Positions 9,144-18,509 of a DNA stretch of 34,600 nt are shown in pieces. Location of the stretch: contig CANIFC010000007.1 in the NCBI GenBank assembly GCA_947466695.1, positions 1 to 34,600 of the forward strand, written 5' to 3'. The notes under the pieces are model-generated. The model was not told the DNA's origin, ran no database searches, and was given only the letters and a program-made list of their open reading frames with translations. The translations under genes and the position numbers were made by a program. Every line of letters starts with the position of its first letter. The stretch's first letter is position 1. The DNA is from Oxalobacteraceae bacterium (GTDB taxonomy: Bacteria; Pseudomonadota; Gammaproteobacteria; Burkholderiales; Burkholderiaceae_D).

Positions 9144-10442
9144 ATGTCCTTAAAATCAACAATAGAAGAAAAATCGTCCTCCGCCGTTGGTGCCGACTTT
9201 GCCAAGGTCAGCGCGACCTTCAGTGGCAACGTGGATGATCCCTTTCCTATCTATCGCCAGAAGCGCGAGAACATGCCGGTGATGGTGGGAGATATCGTGA
9301 ACGAGTTTGGCTCCGCCACTTTTACCACCATGGAAAAACCGCGTCCGGTCTACACCCTGTTCCGCTACAAGGACGTGATGGATGTCCTCAAGGATGCCAA
9401 GAACTTCAGCAGCGGCTTTCTGATGGAAACCGGCATGGCCGCATTCATGGATGGTTTTGCATTGACCGCCATGGACGGCGATCCGCATCGTCAGGCGCGT
9501 GGCTTGCTGCAACCCTGTTTTGCACCCGATGTCCTCAAGGCGTGGCGGCTGAACCGGATCGAACCGGTGATCCGCAGCGAATTTGTCGCACCACTGGTCG
9601 CACGCGGCAGCGCCGAGCTGGTGGCGGATATGGCACTGATGTTTCCGATCCGTGTCATCTATGATTTGATGGGCTTTCCTAATGATCACGCTGCACTGAC
9701 CCATTTCGCCTCTACGGCACTACGCATACTGGGCGGTATTTCGCCCGATCCCGAAGCGAAAAAAGCGGCGATGATGGCCGCCAGGGAATTGTATGACAGC
9801 ACCCTGATCGTCGTGCAGGCAAGGCGTGCCGCCGGCGCTGATGGCGATGACCTGATCAGCCGCCTGATCCGCTCGAGCTTCGAGGGAAACTCGCTGACCG
9901 ATCATCAGATCACGATGTTTACCCGCATGCTTTTGCCCGCGGCGGCAGAAACGACCACGCGCACTTTTTCCACCTTGATGACGCTGCTGCTGGAACGCCC
10001 GGAATTACTCGCACGGCTCCGCGCCGACCGCAGCCTGCTACCCAAAATCATCGACGAATCGGTGCGCTTTGAGCCCGTTGCCACCTTCAAGGTACGCGAA
10101 GCCATGCACGATACGGTTTTTCATGGTGTCACCATTGCCAAGGGCTCGCTACTATCCTTATGTGTCGCCTCTGCCAACCGGGATGACGCCGTATTTGAAG
10201 ACGGAGATACTTTCAATATTGACCGTCCTGCCAAAATGTCGTTTGGTTTTGGTTTCGGCCCGCATATGTGTGTCGGTCTCTTCATCGCCAAGGCGGAAAT
10301 CGAAGTGGCGGTCAATGCACTACTGGACCTGATGCCGGACTTGCGTTTCGATCCGGCCTACCCGCGTCCGGTCATCCGCGGCATCCAGCTACGCGGCCCG
10401 GATGCGGTGCATGTGGTGTGGACTCCACCTGTTGCGAACTAA
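9144..10442 (+). CDS. Cytochrome P450
   Basis: Heme-binding FGFGPHMCVG, ExxR (DESVR), I-helix AAAETTTR; start MSLKSTIEEK preceded by AGGAG. Confidence 0.95.
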   Translation: MSLKSTIEEKSSSAVGADFAKVSATFSGNVDDPFPIYRQKRENMPVMVGDIVNEFGSATFTTMEKPRPVYTLFRYKDVMDVLKDAKNFSSGFLMETGMAAFMDGFALTAMDGDPHRQARGLLQPCFAPDVLKAWRLNRIEPVIRSEFVAPLVARGSAELVADMALMFPIRVIYDLMGFPNDHAALTHFASTALRILGGISPDPEAKKAAMMAARELYDSTLIVVQARRAAGADGDDLISRLIRSSFEGNSLTDHQITMFTRMLLPAAAETTTRTFSTLMTLLLERPELLARLRADRSLLPKIIDESVRFEPVATFKVREAMHDTVFHGVTIAKGSLLSLCVASANRDDAVFEDGDTFNIDRPAKMSFGFGFGPHMCVGLFIAKAEIEVAVNALLDLMPDLRFDPAYPRPVIRGIQLRGPDAVHVVWTPPVAN

Positions 10443-10503
10443 GCCTGGATCACCTTGAATAAGTATGACAGCACAACAACTGATACCCGCAAGCGGACAA
10501 TAG

Positions 10504-10601
10504 CCATTAACCATTAACCATTAACGATTAACGATTGACGATTAACGATTAACGATTGGCGATTAACGATTGGCGATTGGCGATTGGCGATTGGCGATTC
10601 A
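10504..10601. repeat. Tandem heptanucleotide array, 14 units (CCATTAA / CGATTAA / CGATTGG variants)
   Basis: Units read directly: 3x ccattaa, cgattaa, cgattga, 2x cgattaa, cgattgg, cgattaa, 4x cgattgg, cgattca. Confidence 0.97.
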
Positions 10602-10673
10602 CAGCCAGTTCCTGAACATCTGGCCGGAAGGGTCCGATTCCGGCGCCATTTCTAGTCTGGTCAATTACTTCTG

Positions 10674-10712
10674 CAGGTCACCGTCTTCACTGGCGGCGAC
10701 CTGTATTTTTTT
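10674..10712 (+). terminator. Rho-independent terminator downstream of P450 gene
   Basis: CAGGTCACCG-(10 nt)-CGGCGACCTG stem followed by TATTTTTTT. Confidence 0.8.
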
Positions 10713-10879
10713 GACTCCATGAGTAAAAGATCCTGCGTCTCCGGTATTTTCAATCAATCCGGCAATCGGCAATCGGCAGGCTTACCGCACATCACGAAAA
10801 ACCTCCGGCATTCCGGCACGACGTACCGGTCTGGCCAGACCTTTCTGAATGCATCCGTCCGGCTGCCGCCTCTCTTAAG

Positions 10880-10923
10880 CTTCTCTCAGTCTTCTCTCAA
10901 TCTTCTCTCAATCTTCTCTCAAA
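10880..10923. repeat. 11-bp tandem repeat, 4 units (CTTCTCTCAAT)
   Basis: cttctctcagt, cttctctcaat, cttctctcaat, cttctctcaaa in series. Confidence 0.95.
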
Positions 10924-11068
10924 TTCATCCCTATGGAGATTCAGCTTTCCAGGAAAAATTTGCCACAGAAAAATCTGGCTCCGGCACTGATTTTTCCGTC
11001 GTAGATCCTTACCGGTAGAATAATAAAAAATACATATAGGGGAAGTCTGGATGTGCTTAAAAAATCGG

Positions 11069-11090
11069 TATTGAAATATTAATTTCAATA
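11069..11090. promoter_or_regulatory. Perfect palindrome upstream of iclR-type gene (candidate operator)
   Basis: TATTGAAAT-ATTA-ATTTCAATA, 9-bp arms, about 73 bp upstream of the regulator start. Confidence 0.6.
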
Positions 11091-11162
11091 TAGAATAGCA
11101 GCAGCCGTTTATTCAGCCGAAAAAACGGGCTCAGGCAGAGCCGCCAGCGCGGTTTTGCCACA

Positions 11163-12128
11163 ATGCTTAAAAAGCAGGACACAAACGGCATGAAACAAGC
11201 GAACCTACAAAAAGAAACAGGCCCCGTACCGAAACCAGCCAGACGCAGCAGCGTCAAGGCCGATACCAGCGCGCCCGGAGCACTCTCTGCAGCACCGAAC
11301 CAGATCATAGCGGCAAAAGTGGCGGCAGAAGCAGAAGCAGACGTGGAAGTGGAAGTGGAAGCGACGGCAGAAACCGGTACATCCATTACCATGGTCAAAC
11401 CCGTCATCAATGCCTTGCATATCCTGCGCCACCTGACCAAAACCAATCAACCTGAACGCGCGGTGGATATTGCGCGTCAGATCGGTATTAACCAGAGCAC
11501 CTGCTTCAATATCTTGCGCACGCTTGTTGCTGAAGATGTGCTCGCTTTCAATCCCTTGTCGAAAACCTATACGGCTGGCAACGGACTGGCCAAACTGGTC
11601 GGTCAGTTCGTTACCCAGGGCCAGCGCATTGATGTGGCAAAACCACTCATGCGCGAACTGGCCCGGCGCTTCGCCGTTACCGTTACCCTATGGCGGCCGA
11701 TTGGTACAGAACGCATCATTCTCGTCAATTCCGAAGTGAGCCCGACTGATTTACGCATCGATATGGCAGAAGGTCAGCGCCTGCCTTATCTGATGGGTGC
11801 CAGCGGTCGCATTTTTGCCGGCCAGCTGGACTGGGACAAAAACACCATGCGGCAAGCGTTCGATAAAATCCGCTGGTCCGAACCGACCAATTTTGACACT
11901 TACCGGAACGAAATCGATAAAGCCAGAAACTGTGGCTATGCGATTGATGACGGCACCTTTGCGCGCGGTATCATGGCCATTGCAGCGCCAGTACGCGACC
12001 ACAGCGGCGCCATCGTCTACACCGTTTCGGCAGTGATGTTCCGCAATCAGTATGACGCAGAAGGTATCGCCACTCTCGGCAGGGCACTCAATGAACTGGG
12101 GAAAAAAGTATCCGGCATGATGTTCTAA
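11163..12128 (+). CDS. IclR family transcriptional regulator with low-complexity N-terminal extension
   Basis: HTH NALHILRHLTKTNQPERAVDIARQIGINQSTCFNILRTL and IclR effector domain; N-terminus AEAEADVEVEVEATAE. Confidence 0.9.
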   Translation: MLKKQDTNGMKQANLQKETGPVPKPARRSSVKADTSAPGALSAAPNQIIAAKVAAEAEADVEVEVEATAETGTSITMVKPVINALHILRHLTKTNQPERAVDIARQIGINQSTCFNILRTLVAEDVLAFNPLSKTYTAGNGLAKLVGQFVTQGQRIDVAKPLMRELARRFAVTVTLWRPIGTERIILVNSEVSPTDLRIDMAEGQRLPYLMGASGRIFAGQLDWDKNTMRQAFDKIRWSEPTNFDTYRNEIDKARNCGYAIDDGTFARGIMAIAAPVRDHSGAIVYTVSAVMFRNQYDAEGIATLGRALNELGKKVSGMMF

Positions 12129-12190
12129 ACCAAGCTTGCTGTAACACAGGGAGGTTTCAGTCAATATTTCAGTCAATGTTTCGGCAACTA

Positions 12191-12238
12191 TTTCAGCAGA
12201 TTTATCAGTCAATTTACTGGCGGATAAATCTGCTGAAA
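12191..12238. other. Long inverted repeat (16-bp arms) downstream of iclR-type gene
   Basis: TTTCAGCAGATTTATC (12191-12206) and GATAAATCTGCTGAAA (12223-12238). Confidence 0.85.
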
Positions 12239-12643
12239 CCTCTCAAATGTCACCCGCCTATGCGCCGGATGCACCCGCAATACACAAAATATGCCCGGCC
12301 CCATTAAGCCCTGAAAATGCCGGTCGCGGATTCGTCCTGGATACTCAATAAATACAAATTAAAGATTTTTGTTTATTTATTTCAAGCGCCGCCGCCAACG
12401 TATCGTTTTGCGGGCACGCTTTGACTCAAACATCGATAAAAAAGCTATTTAACACAAGTAGTCAAAAAATATAGTACCCGGCTAGTTCAGCAATGAAACA
12501 AATTATCTAATTAAGTCTAATAATTAATGAATATTTTTAATTTTATAAACAAATATTCAATTTGTGTGTACAAACTATTTTTTATACATTACCATCAAGT
12601 TTCTCGACCACGCCCTCGCGTGGCAACTTTTCTTGGGGATGTA

Positions 12644-13951
12644 ATGAAACTCGATGACCTCATTCTCGTCAGCGTTGACGATCATGTAATTGAACCACCA
12701 AACGCCTTTTCCCGTCACATGCCGGCAAAATTCAAGGGCCGCGAACCTAAAGTGGTAAAAATCGGCGGACGCGATGTGTGGGAATTTGAAGAACGCATCG
12801 CCGGCTACATGGGTCTCAATTCGGTTGTCGGCCGGCCGAAAGAAGAGTACGGCATGGAACCGCTCTCGTATGAACACATGCGCCGTGGCACCTGGGACAT
12901 CGCCGCCCGTGTCGACGACATGAATGCCAACGGCGTACTGGGCTCAATGTGCTTCCCCACTTTCCCCGGCTTTGCCGGCCAGCGTTTTCAGACCGTACCG
13001 GACCGCGCCGTATCGATGGCGGCGATCCAGGCCTACAACGACTGGCATTTGCATGACTGGGCCAATGCTGCGCCTGGTCGCTTCATCCCCCTGATGATCA
13101 CGCCGTGGTGGGACCCGCAAGCGGCAGCCGCGGAAATCAAGCGCATGGCACTTCAGGGTGTACATGCCATGTCGTTCTCGGACAATCCCTCGATGCATGG
13201 CTTCCCGTCCATTCACAGCGATTACTGGGATCCGCTATGGAAAGCCTGCTCTGATTACAATGTCGTCATCTGCTGCCACATCGGTACCGGTGCCAAGGCG
13301 GCGCACGCCTCCGACGACTCGCCAATTGACGCATGGATCACCTCGATGCCAATCTCCATCGCCAATTCAGCGGCGGACTGGATCTGGGCACCGATGTGGA
13401 AAAAGTTCCCCAAGTTGCGGATGGCACTGTCTGAAGGTGGCATTGGCTGGATTCCGTATCTGCTCGAGCGGGCCAACTTCACGCATCGCCATCACCACGC
13501 CTGGACCAATTCAAATTTTGGCGACAAAATGCCTAGCGACATTTTCAACAAGCACATCATTACCTGCTTTATTGAAGACGAATTTGGCTTGAAAAATCTC
13601 GATGCAATCAATCTCGATATGGCCATGTGGGAATGCGATTATCCGCATTCAGACTGCACCTGGCCTAACTCGGCCGACACGTTCCAGCAGCAATCTGCCC
13701 ATCTGAGCGATGACGTAATCAACAAGATCACGCATTTGAACGGGATGCGGGAGTTTTCCTACGATCCATTCTCCTTGCTGGGGCGCGAAAATTGCACCGT
13801 GAAGGCCTTGCGGGCAAAAGCCACCCACGTCAGCATTGAGCCAGCGCTCGGCATGGGCGGAGCGGCACCCGTGCGTGACCCGAACAAACCGGTGACCTCC
13901 GGTGACATCAACCGCATGTTCGCGCAAGCTGACGCGGCCTCGGCGTTGTAA
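12644..13951 (+). CDS. Amidohydrolase (amidohydrolase_2/ACMSD-like superfamily)
   Basis: MKLDDLILVSVDDHVIEPPNAF...CHIGTG...LSEGGIGWIPYLLER...WECDYPHSDCTWP. Confidence 0.87.
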   Translation: MKLDDLILVSVDDHVIEPPNAFSRHMPAKFKGREPKVVKIGGRDVWEFEERIAGYMGLNSVVGRPKEEYGMEPLSYEHMRRGTWDIAARVDDMNANGVLGSMCFPTFPGFAGQRFQTVPDRAVSMAAIQAYNDWHLHDWANAAPGRFIPLMITPWWDPQAAAAEIKRMALQGVHAMSFSDNPSMHGFPSIHSDYWDPLWKACSDYNVVICCHIGTGAKAAHASDDSPIDAWITSMPISIANSAADWIWAPMWKKFPKLRMALSEGGIGWIPYLLERANFTHRHHHAWTNSNFGDKMPSDIFNKHIITCFIEDEFGLKNLDAINLDMAMWECDYPHSDCTWPNSADTFQQQSAHLSDDVINKITHLNGMREFSYDPFSLLGRENCTVKALRAKATHVSIEPALGMGGAAPVRDPNKPVTSGDINRMFAQADAASAL

Positions 13952-14064
13952 TACCCGGCACCTGACCTTGGCAGTGCCTTACCGTGCTCCTTAAGCATGG
14001 TAAGGCCGGGAGCATCACCCTGTAAGCGGCAGTCAATCCGGTTTGATTGCCTGCCGCATAAAAA

Positions 14065-14108
14065 ATTCGCAGTAAATTCGCAGCAAATTCGCAGTAAATT
14101 CGTCGTAC
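14065..14108. repeat. 11-bp tandem repeat (ATTCGCAGTAA), about 3.5 units
   Basis: attcgcagtaa, attcgcagcaa, attcgcagtaa, attcgtcgtac. Confidence 0.92.
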
Positions 14109-14177
14109 ATGCGTCGTGGAAATCACCACAAGGTCTCTGCGGCAACCGCCTTTCGACTCTTTTCCAGCACAGACATC

Positions 14178-15326
14178 ATGCCTATAGAGCAATTTAAATA
14201 CAGTAAACTTCCGCCGGAGGCAAATGCCTTGCGCGAGGACGTGCGGCGCTTTCTGGCCGACACATTGAGTGACTATCCGGCCCGGTTACGCGCGCATTCA
14301 TGGATGGGTTTCGACCCTGCTTTCAGTGCCAGGCTCGGGCAGCAAGGCTGGATCGGTATGGCCGTTCCAACGCAGTATGGCGGCAGCAATGCCGGACCAT
14401 TTGCCCGCTACGTGGTCGTCGAGGAGTTACTGGCCGCAGGAGCTCCTGTTTCAGCCCACTGGATCGCCGACCGCCAGAGTGCGCTACAGATACTCAAATT
14501 TGGTACGGAAGCGCAAAAACAGCATTATTTACCGGCAATTTGCCGCGGTGAGAGCTTTTTTTGCATCGGCATGAGCGAACCGGGTTCCGGCTCGGATCTC
14601 GCCTCGATCAAGACGCGCGCAGTCCGCACCGATACCGGCTGGATCCTGAACGGACAAAAGTTGTGGACCACCAACGCCCGGCACTCGCATTACATGATCG
14701 CGCTGGTACGCACCAGCGACAGCGCCGCGGGCCGGCATGAAGGCATGTCGCAGCTCATCGTCGACTTGCGCCTGCCCGGCATTACCATCCGGCCAATCCG
14801 CGACCTCGTTGGCAGCGAGCATTTCAATGAAGTGTTCTTTGACGATGTCACGCTCAGCGCCGACGCTCTGGTCGGCACTGAAGGCAAGGGCTGGGATCAG
14901 GTCACCGCTGAACTGGCGTTTGAACGCAGCGGACCCGAGCGATTCCTGAGCAGCATCGAACTGGTGCACGCACTCATTGCCGCCATCGGCCCGGAGCCCG
15001 ATGCCCTGCAGGCACGAGAAATTGGCCGCATCACCGCACGCCTGCTGACGCTGCGCAACATGTCGCTGGCGGTAACGGCCCAACTGGCGGCGGGCGACAA
15101 TCCGGCCTGGGCCGCATCCTGCGTCAAAGACCTCGGTACCACACTGGAACAAGAGATTCCTGAATTTGCCCATGCGCTGCTGGAGACTGCACCGAGTGGC
15201 GCCGGCGGTTCCGCTTATGCCCAGGTGCTCGCCTACCTGATGCAATCGGCACCTTCCTTTTCATTGCGCGGCGGTACGCGCGAAATATTGCGTGGCATCA
15301 TCGCCCGCGGACTGGGACTACGTTAA
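14178..15326 (+). CDS. Acyl-CoA dehydrogenase (subunit with FAD-binding middle domain)
   Basis: SEPGSGSDLASIKTRAV, LNGQKLWTTNARHSHYMIALVRT; C-terminal RGGTREILRGIIARGLGL. Confidence 0.92.
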   Translation: MPIEQFKYSKLPPEANALREDVRRFLADTLSDYPARLRAHSWMGFDPAFSARLGQQGWIGMAVPTQYGGSNAGPFARYVVVEELLAAGAPVSAHWIADRQSALQILKFGTEAQKQHYLPAICRGESFFCIGMSEPGSGSDLASIKTRAVRTDTGWILNGQKLWTTNARHSHYMIALVRTSDSAAGRHEGMSQLIVDLRLPGITIRPIRDLVGSEHFNEVFFDDVTLSADALVGTEGKGWDQVTAELAFERSGPERFLSSIELVHALIAAIGPEPDALQAREIGRITARLLTLRNMSLAVTAQLAAGDNPAWAASCVKDLGTTLEQEIPEFAHALLETAPSGAGGSAYAQVLAYLMQSAPSFSLRGGTREILRGIIARGLGLR

Positions 15327-15328
15327 TC

Positions 15329-16396
15329 ATGCGCGACCTTTTCGACTCGACCATCCAGCGGCTGTTTGCTGACCTGGTCACACCTGAACTGAGACACGCC
15401 ACCCAAAACGGCGCGTGGTCCGCGCCGCTCTGGTCGGCCATTGAACAATCCGGCTTTTCTGTTGCCGCAGCCAACGAAGAGTCAGGTGGCACTGGCTCAA
15501 GCTGGTACGAGCTGTATGTTGTTGTGCGCGCCACGGGTAAATACGCCGTCCCGGCACCACTACCTGAAGCCTTGCTGGCCAACTGGTTGCTGGCGCGGGC
15601 CGGACTCAATGCCATCGCCACTCCGCTCTCGTTCGCTGCGGAGCCTAGCCTGCAGCTGACAAGCGGTAAAGTCAGCGGCTTGCTACAGGCGGTACCCTGG
15701 GGCCGCCATGTCGGTCACGTCGTCGCGCTCACCAGCGGCGAACATCCCAGCGTGGTTCTGCTGAAAGTGGCCGACGCGACGAAACAGGAACTGCAGCTCA
15801 ATATGGCACACGAACCGCGTGACAACTTACATTTTACCGATGCCGTACCGGTCGCGCTGGCCGCCTTACCGGCCGGCTTACCGGCCGACATCCTGCTGCT
15901 GGGCGGTGCCATGCTGCGCTCGGCCCAGATTGCCGGCGCCTTGCAGGCTGCACTCGCGATGACCTCCACTTATGCCACCGAACGGTCCCAGTTTGGCCGC
16001 CCGATTGCCGGTTTTCAAGCCATCCAGCATCGCCTCGCGGTTCTGGCCGAGCATACCGCCAGCGCCATGGTCGCGTCGGAAGCGGCGTTTGCCGAATCAG
16101 GTGATTTTCTCGCCACATTACCCGTCATGGCTGCCAAAGTGTGCGCGTCGGAAGCGGCCGGCATCGCGGCAGAAACAGCCCATGCGGTGCATGGTGCGAT
16201 CGGCATTACCGAGGAATATGCGCTGCATCACATAACGCAGCGCTTGTGGTCATGGCGCAGCGAATTTGGCACTTTTACCACCTGGGCCCAGCGTATCGGA
16301 CGCGATGTGTGCGCCGGTGGGGCGCAACAATTCTGGCCCGGCTTGACGGCCAACCCGTCGCAGCACGGCAACAACGGCAAAGGAGAACTGTCATGA
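15329..16396 (+). CDS. Acyl-CoA dehydrogenase-like subunit (probable heteromeric partner)
   Basis: ACAD fold: ATERSQFGRPIAGFQAIQHRLA, AVHGAIGITEEYALHHITQRLWSWR; 2 bp after previous stop; no PGSGSD motif. Confidence 0.87.
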   Translation: MRDLFDSTIQRLFADLVTPELRHATQNGAWSAPLWSAIEQSGFSVAAANEESGGTGSSWYELYVVVRATGKYAVPAPLPEALLANWLLARAGLNAIATPLSFAAEPSLQLTSGKVSGLLQAVPWGRHVGHVVALTSGEHPSVVLLKVADATKQELQLNMAHEPRDNLHFTDAVPVALAALPAGLPADILLLGGAMLRSAQIAGALQAALAMTSTYATERSQFGRPIAGFQAIQHRLAVLAEHTASAMVASEAAFAESGDFLATLPVMAAKVCASEAAGIAAETAHAVHGAIGITEEYALHHITQRLWSWRSEFGTFTTWAQRIGRDVCAGGAQQFWPGLTANPSQHGNNGKGELS

Positions 16397-17193
16397 ACCC
16401 ATTTTTAGTCACCGAGCGCGATGGCGCAATACTCACAATCAGGATGAACCGGCCGGACAGCCGCAATGCCTTGTCGGAACCAGCGCAAATGGCTGAATTT
16501 GTCGCGCTCAGCCAGCAACTGCGCAACGACCTCTCCGTCAAGGTCGTCATACTCACCGGTAACGGTAGCGCATTTTGTGCTGGTGGCAATGTCAAGGACA
16601 TGCGCGACCAGGGCGGCATCTTTGCCGGCTCGCCCTATGAACTGCGCAACAGCTATCGCAACGGCATTCAGTCAATTCCACTGGCCTTGTACGAACTCGA
16701 CGTACCGATCATTGCCGCCATTAACGGTGCGGCAATCGGTGCAGGACTGGATCTGGCGTGCATGTGCGATATCCGCATCGCCTCAGAAAAAGCGCTCTTT
16801 GCCGAAAGTTTTGTCCGCCTTGGCATTGTCCCCGGGGATGGTGGCGCGTGGCTGCTACCGCGCGTTATCGGCATGCCACGCGCCAGCCTGATGGCGTTTA
16901 CCGGCGATACGATTGATGCCGCCAAAGCACTCGCATGGGGACTGGTGGCAGACGTGGTCGCACCGGAAATGCTCGAGCAGGAAGCCATGGTACTGGCGCG
17001 CCGGATCGCCGCCAATCCGTCGCATGCGCTCCGCCTGACCAAGCGCCTGTTGCGCGAAGGCCAGCACATGCGGCTCGACTCGCTGCTGGAAATGTCCGCC
17101 TCGTATCAGGCGCTGGCGCACTACACGGATGACCATAAGGAAGCGGTGAATGCCTTCCTGGAAAAGCGCGCACCGGACTTTACCGACCAATGA
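16393..17193 (+). CDS. Enoyl-CoA hydratase/isomerase family protein
   Basis: RMNRPDSRNALSEP, FCAGGNVKDM, NGAAIGAGLDLACMCDIRIASEKALFAESFVRLGIVPGDGG; AGGAG and ATGA overlap. Confidence 0.94.
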   Translation: MNPFLVTERDGAILTIRMNRPDSRNALSEPAQMAEFVALSQQLRNDLSVKVVILTGNGSAFCAGGNVKDMRDQGGIFAGSPYELRNSYRNGIQSIPLALYELDVPIIAAINGAAIGAGLDLACMCDIRIASEKALFAESFVRLGIVPGDGGAWLLPRVIGMPRASLMAFTGDTIDAAKALAWGLVADVVAPEMLEQEAMVLARRIAANPSHALRLTKRLLREGQHMRLDSLLEMSASYQALAHYTDDHKEAVNAFLEKRAPDFTDQ

Positions 17194-17195
17194 GA

Positions 17196-17243
17196 TCCTT
17201 GTTTTAGTCCTTGTTTTAATCGTTGTTTAAATCGTTGTTTTAA
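17196..17243. repeat. 12-bp tandem repeat, 4 units (TCCTTGTTTTAA-like)
   Basis: tccttgttttag, tccttgttttaa, tcgttgtttaaa, tcgttgttttaa. Confidence 0.9.
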
Positions 17244-17340
17244 TCCTTATTGACACCGCTCTTAAGACCATCGGGCAGATCATCAGTACAGGGACGGGCA
17301 GCACGCCAGTCTTTGTCGTTTCAACCATCAGGGGAATGTA

Positions 17341-18465
17341 ATGCGTAGCGTATTTCGTGAAGACCATGAAGCCTTCCGCGACCAGGTCCGGCGCTTCATC
17401 GATAAAGAGATTGTGCCTTTTCACGCGCAATGGGAGCATGACGGCATCGTGCCAAAGGCGCTGTGGCTCAAGGCTGGTGCGGCCGGTTTGCTGTGCGTGA
17501 CCGTGGCCGAAGAGTACGGTGGTGCAGGTGGTGATTATGGTCATTCTGCGGTGCTGATTGAAGAACTGGCGCGTGCCAATGCCACGGCAGTAGGCTTCAC
17601 CACACACTCCGAGATCGTCGCCAACTATCTCGTTGCCTACGGTTCTGCAGAACAAAAAAATCGCTGGCTGCCAAAAATGGTCAGCGGCGAAATGATCGCC
17701 GTCATTGCCATGACCGAACCCGGCGCCGGCAGCGACCTGCGCGCTATCCGTACGCATGCCAGGGCGGACGATGAGGGCTACCTTATTTCCGGACAAAAAA
17801 CCTTCATCACCAACGCCGGCAATGCCAGCCTGGTCGTTGTGGTGACCAAGCTCGATCCGGCGGCACGCGAGTTGACACTGTTTTGCTTTGAAACCGACCA
17901 GCCGGGTTTTAGCAAAGGAAAGTTACTCGAAAAAATTGGCTTGAAGGGTCAGGATACCTCGGAATTATTTTTCGACGGGGTGCGCGTGACAGCGGCCAAC
18001 CGTTTGGGTGAAGAAAACCAGGGCTTCCAGTACCTCTCTCATCAACTGGCCTGGGAACGCCTGATCATTGGCCTGCGGGCAGCCGCATCAGTGCATGCCC
18101 TGCTTGAGGAAACGATCGCGTATGCACGTGAACGCAAAGCCTTCGGAAAATCACTGCTGGACTTCCAGAATACCCGTTTCAAGCTGGCCGAAGTCAAGGC
18201 CCAGGCGACCATGCTGCAGGCCTTTGTCGACCATTGCCTGGCGCTGGCCATGCGCGACGAACTGACACCGGAAGTGGCCGCAATGGTCAAGCTCAACGGC
18301 TCGGAAATGCAGGGCAAACTCCTCGACGAATTGTTGCAGCTTCATGGCGGCTATGGCTATATGAGCGAATACAAGATCAGCCGGGCCTGGGTCGATGCGC
18401 GCGTTGCCAGAATTTATGGCGGCACCTCGGAAATCATGAAGGAAATCATCGGCCGCAGCCTGTAA
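17341..18465 (+). CDS. Acyl-CoA dehydrogenase
   Basis: AMTEPGAGSDLRAIRTHA, GQKTFITNAGNA, YARERKAFGKSLLDFQN, ARIYGGTSEIMKEIIGRSL. Confidence 0.95.
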   Translation: MRSVFREDHEAFRDQVRRFIDKEIVPFHAQWEHDGIVPKALWLKAGAAGLLCVTVAEEYGGAGGDYGHSAVLIEELARANATAVGFTTHSEIVANYLVAYGSAEQKNRWLPKMVSGEMIAVIAMTEPGAGSDLRAIRTHARADDEGYLISGQKTFITNAGNASLVVVVTKLDPAARELTLFCFETDQPGFSKGKLLEKIGLKGQDTSELFFDGVRVTAANRLGEENQGFQYLSHQLAWERLIIGLRAAASVHALLEETIAYARERKAFGKSLLDFQNTRFKLAEVKAQATMLQAFVDHCLALAMRDELTPEVAAMVKLNGSEMQGKLLDELLQLHGGYGYMSEYKISRAWVDARVARIYGGTSEIMKEIIGRSL

Positions 18466-18509
18466 AACGGTATTTCACTTAAAAATTTCACACCAAGAGG
18501 AGACACGAG

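Noticed and set aside
10504-10601. Heptamer array considered as a CRISPR array
   Set aside because: No spacers, unit of only 7 bp, no cas genes.
10719-11018. 99-aa ORF between P450 and IclR-type genes
   Set aside because: Contains the 11-bp tandem repeat; low-complexity Ser/Leu translation; starts just after the terminator but no RBS or family.
14529-15245. 238-aa reverse-strand ORF
   Set aside because: Antisense to the acyl-CoA dehydrogenase at 14178-15326; no family motifs.
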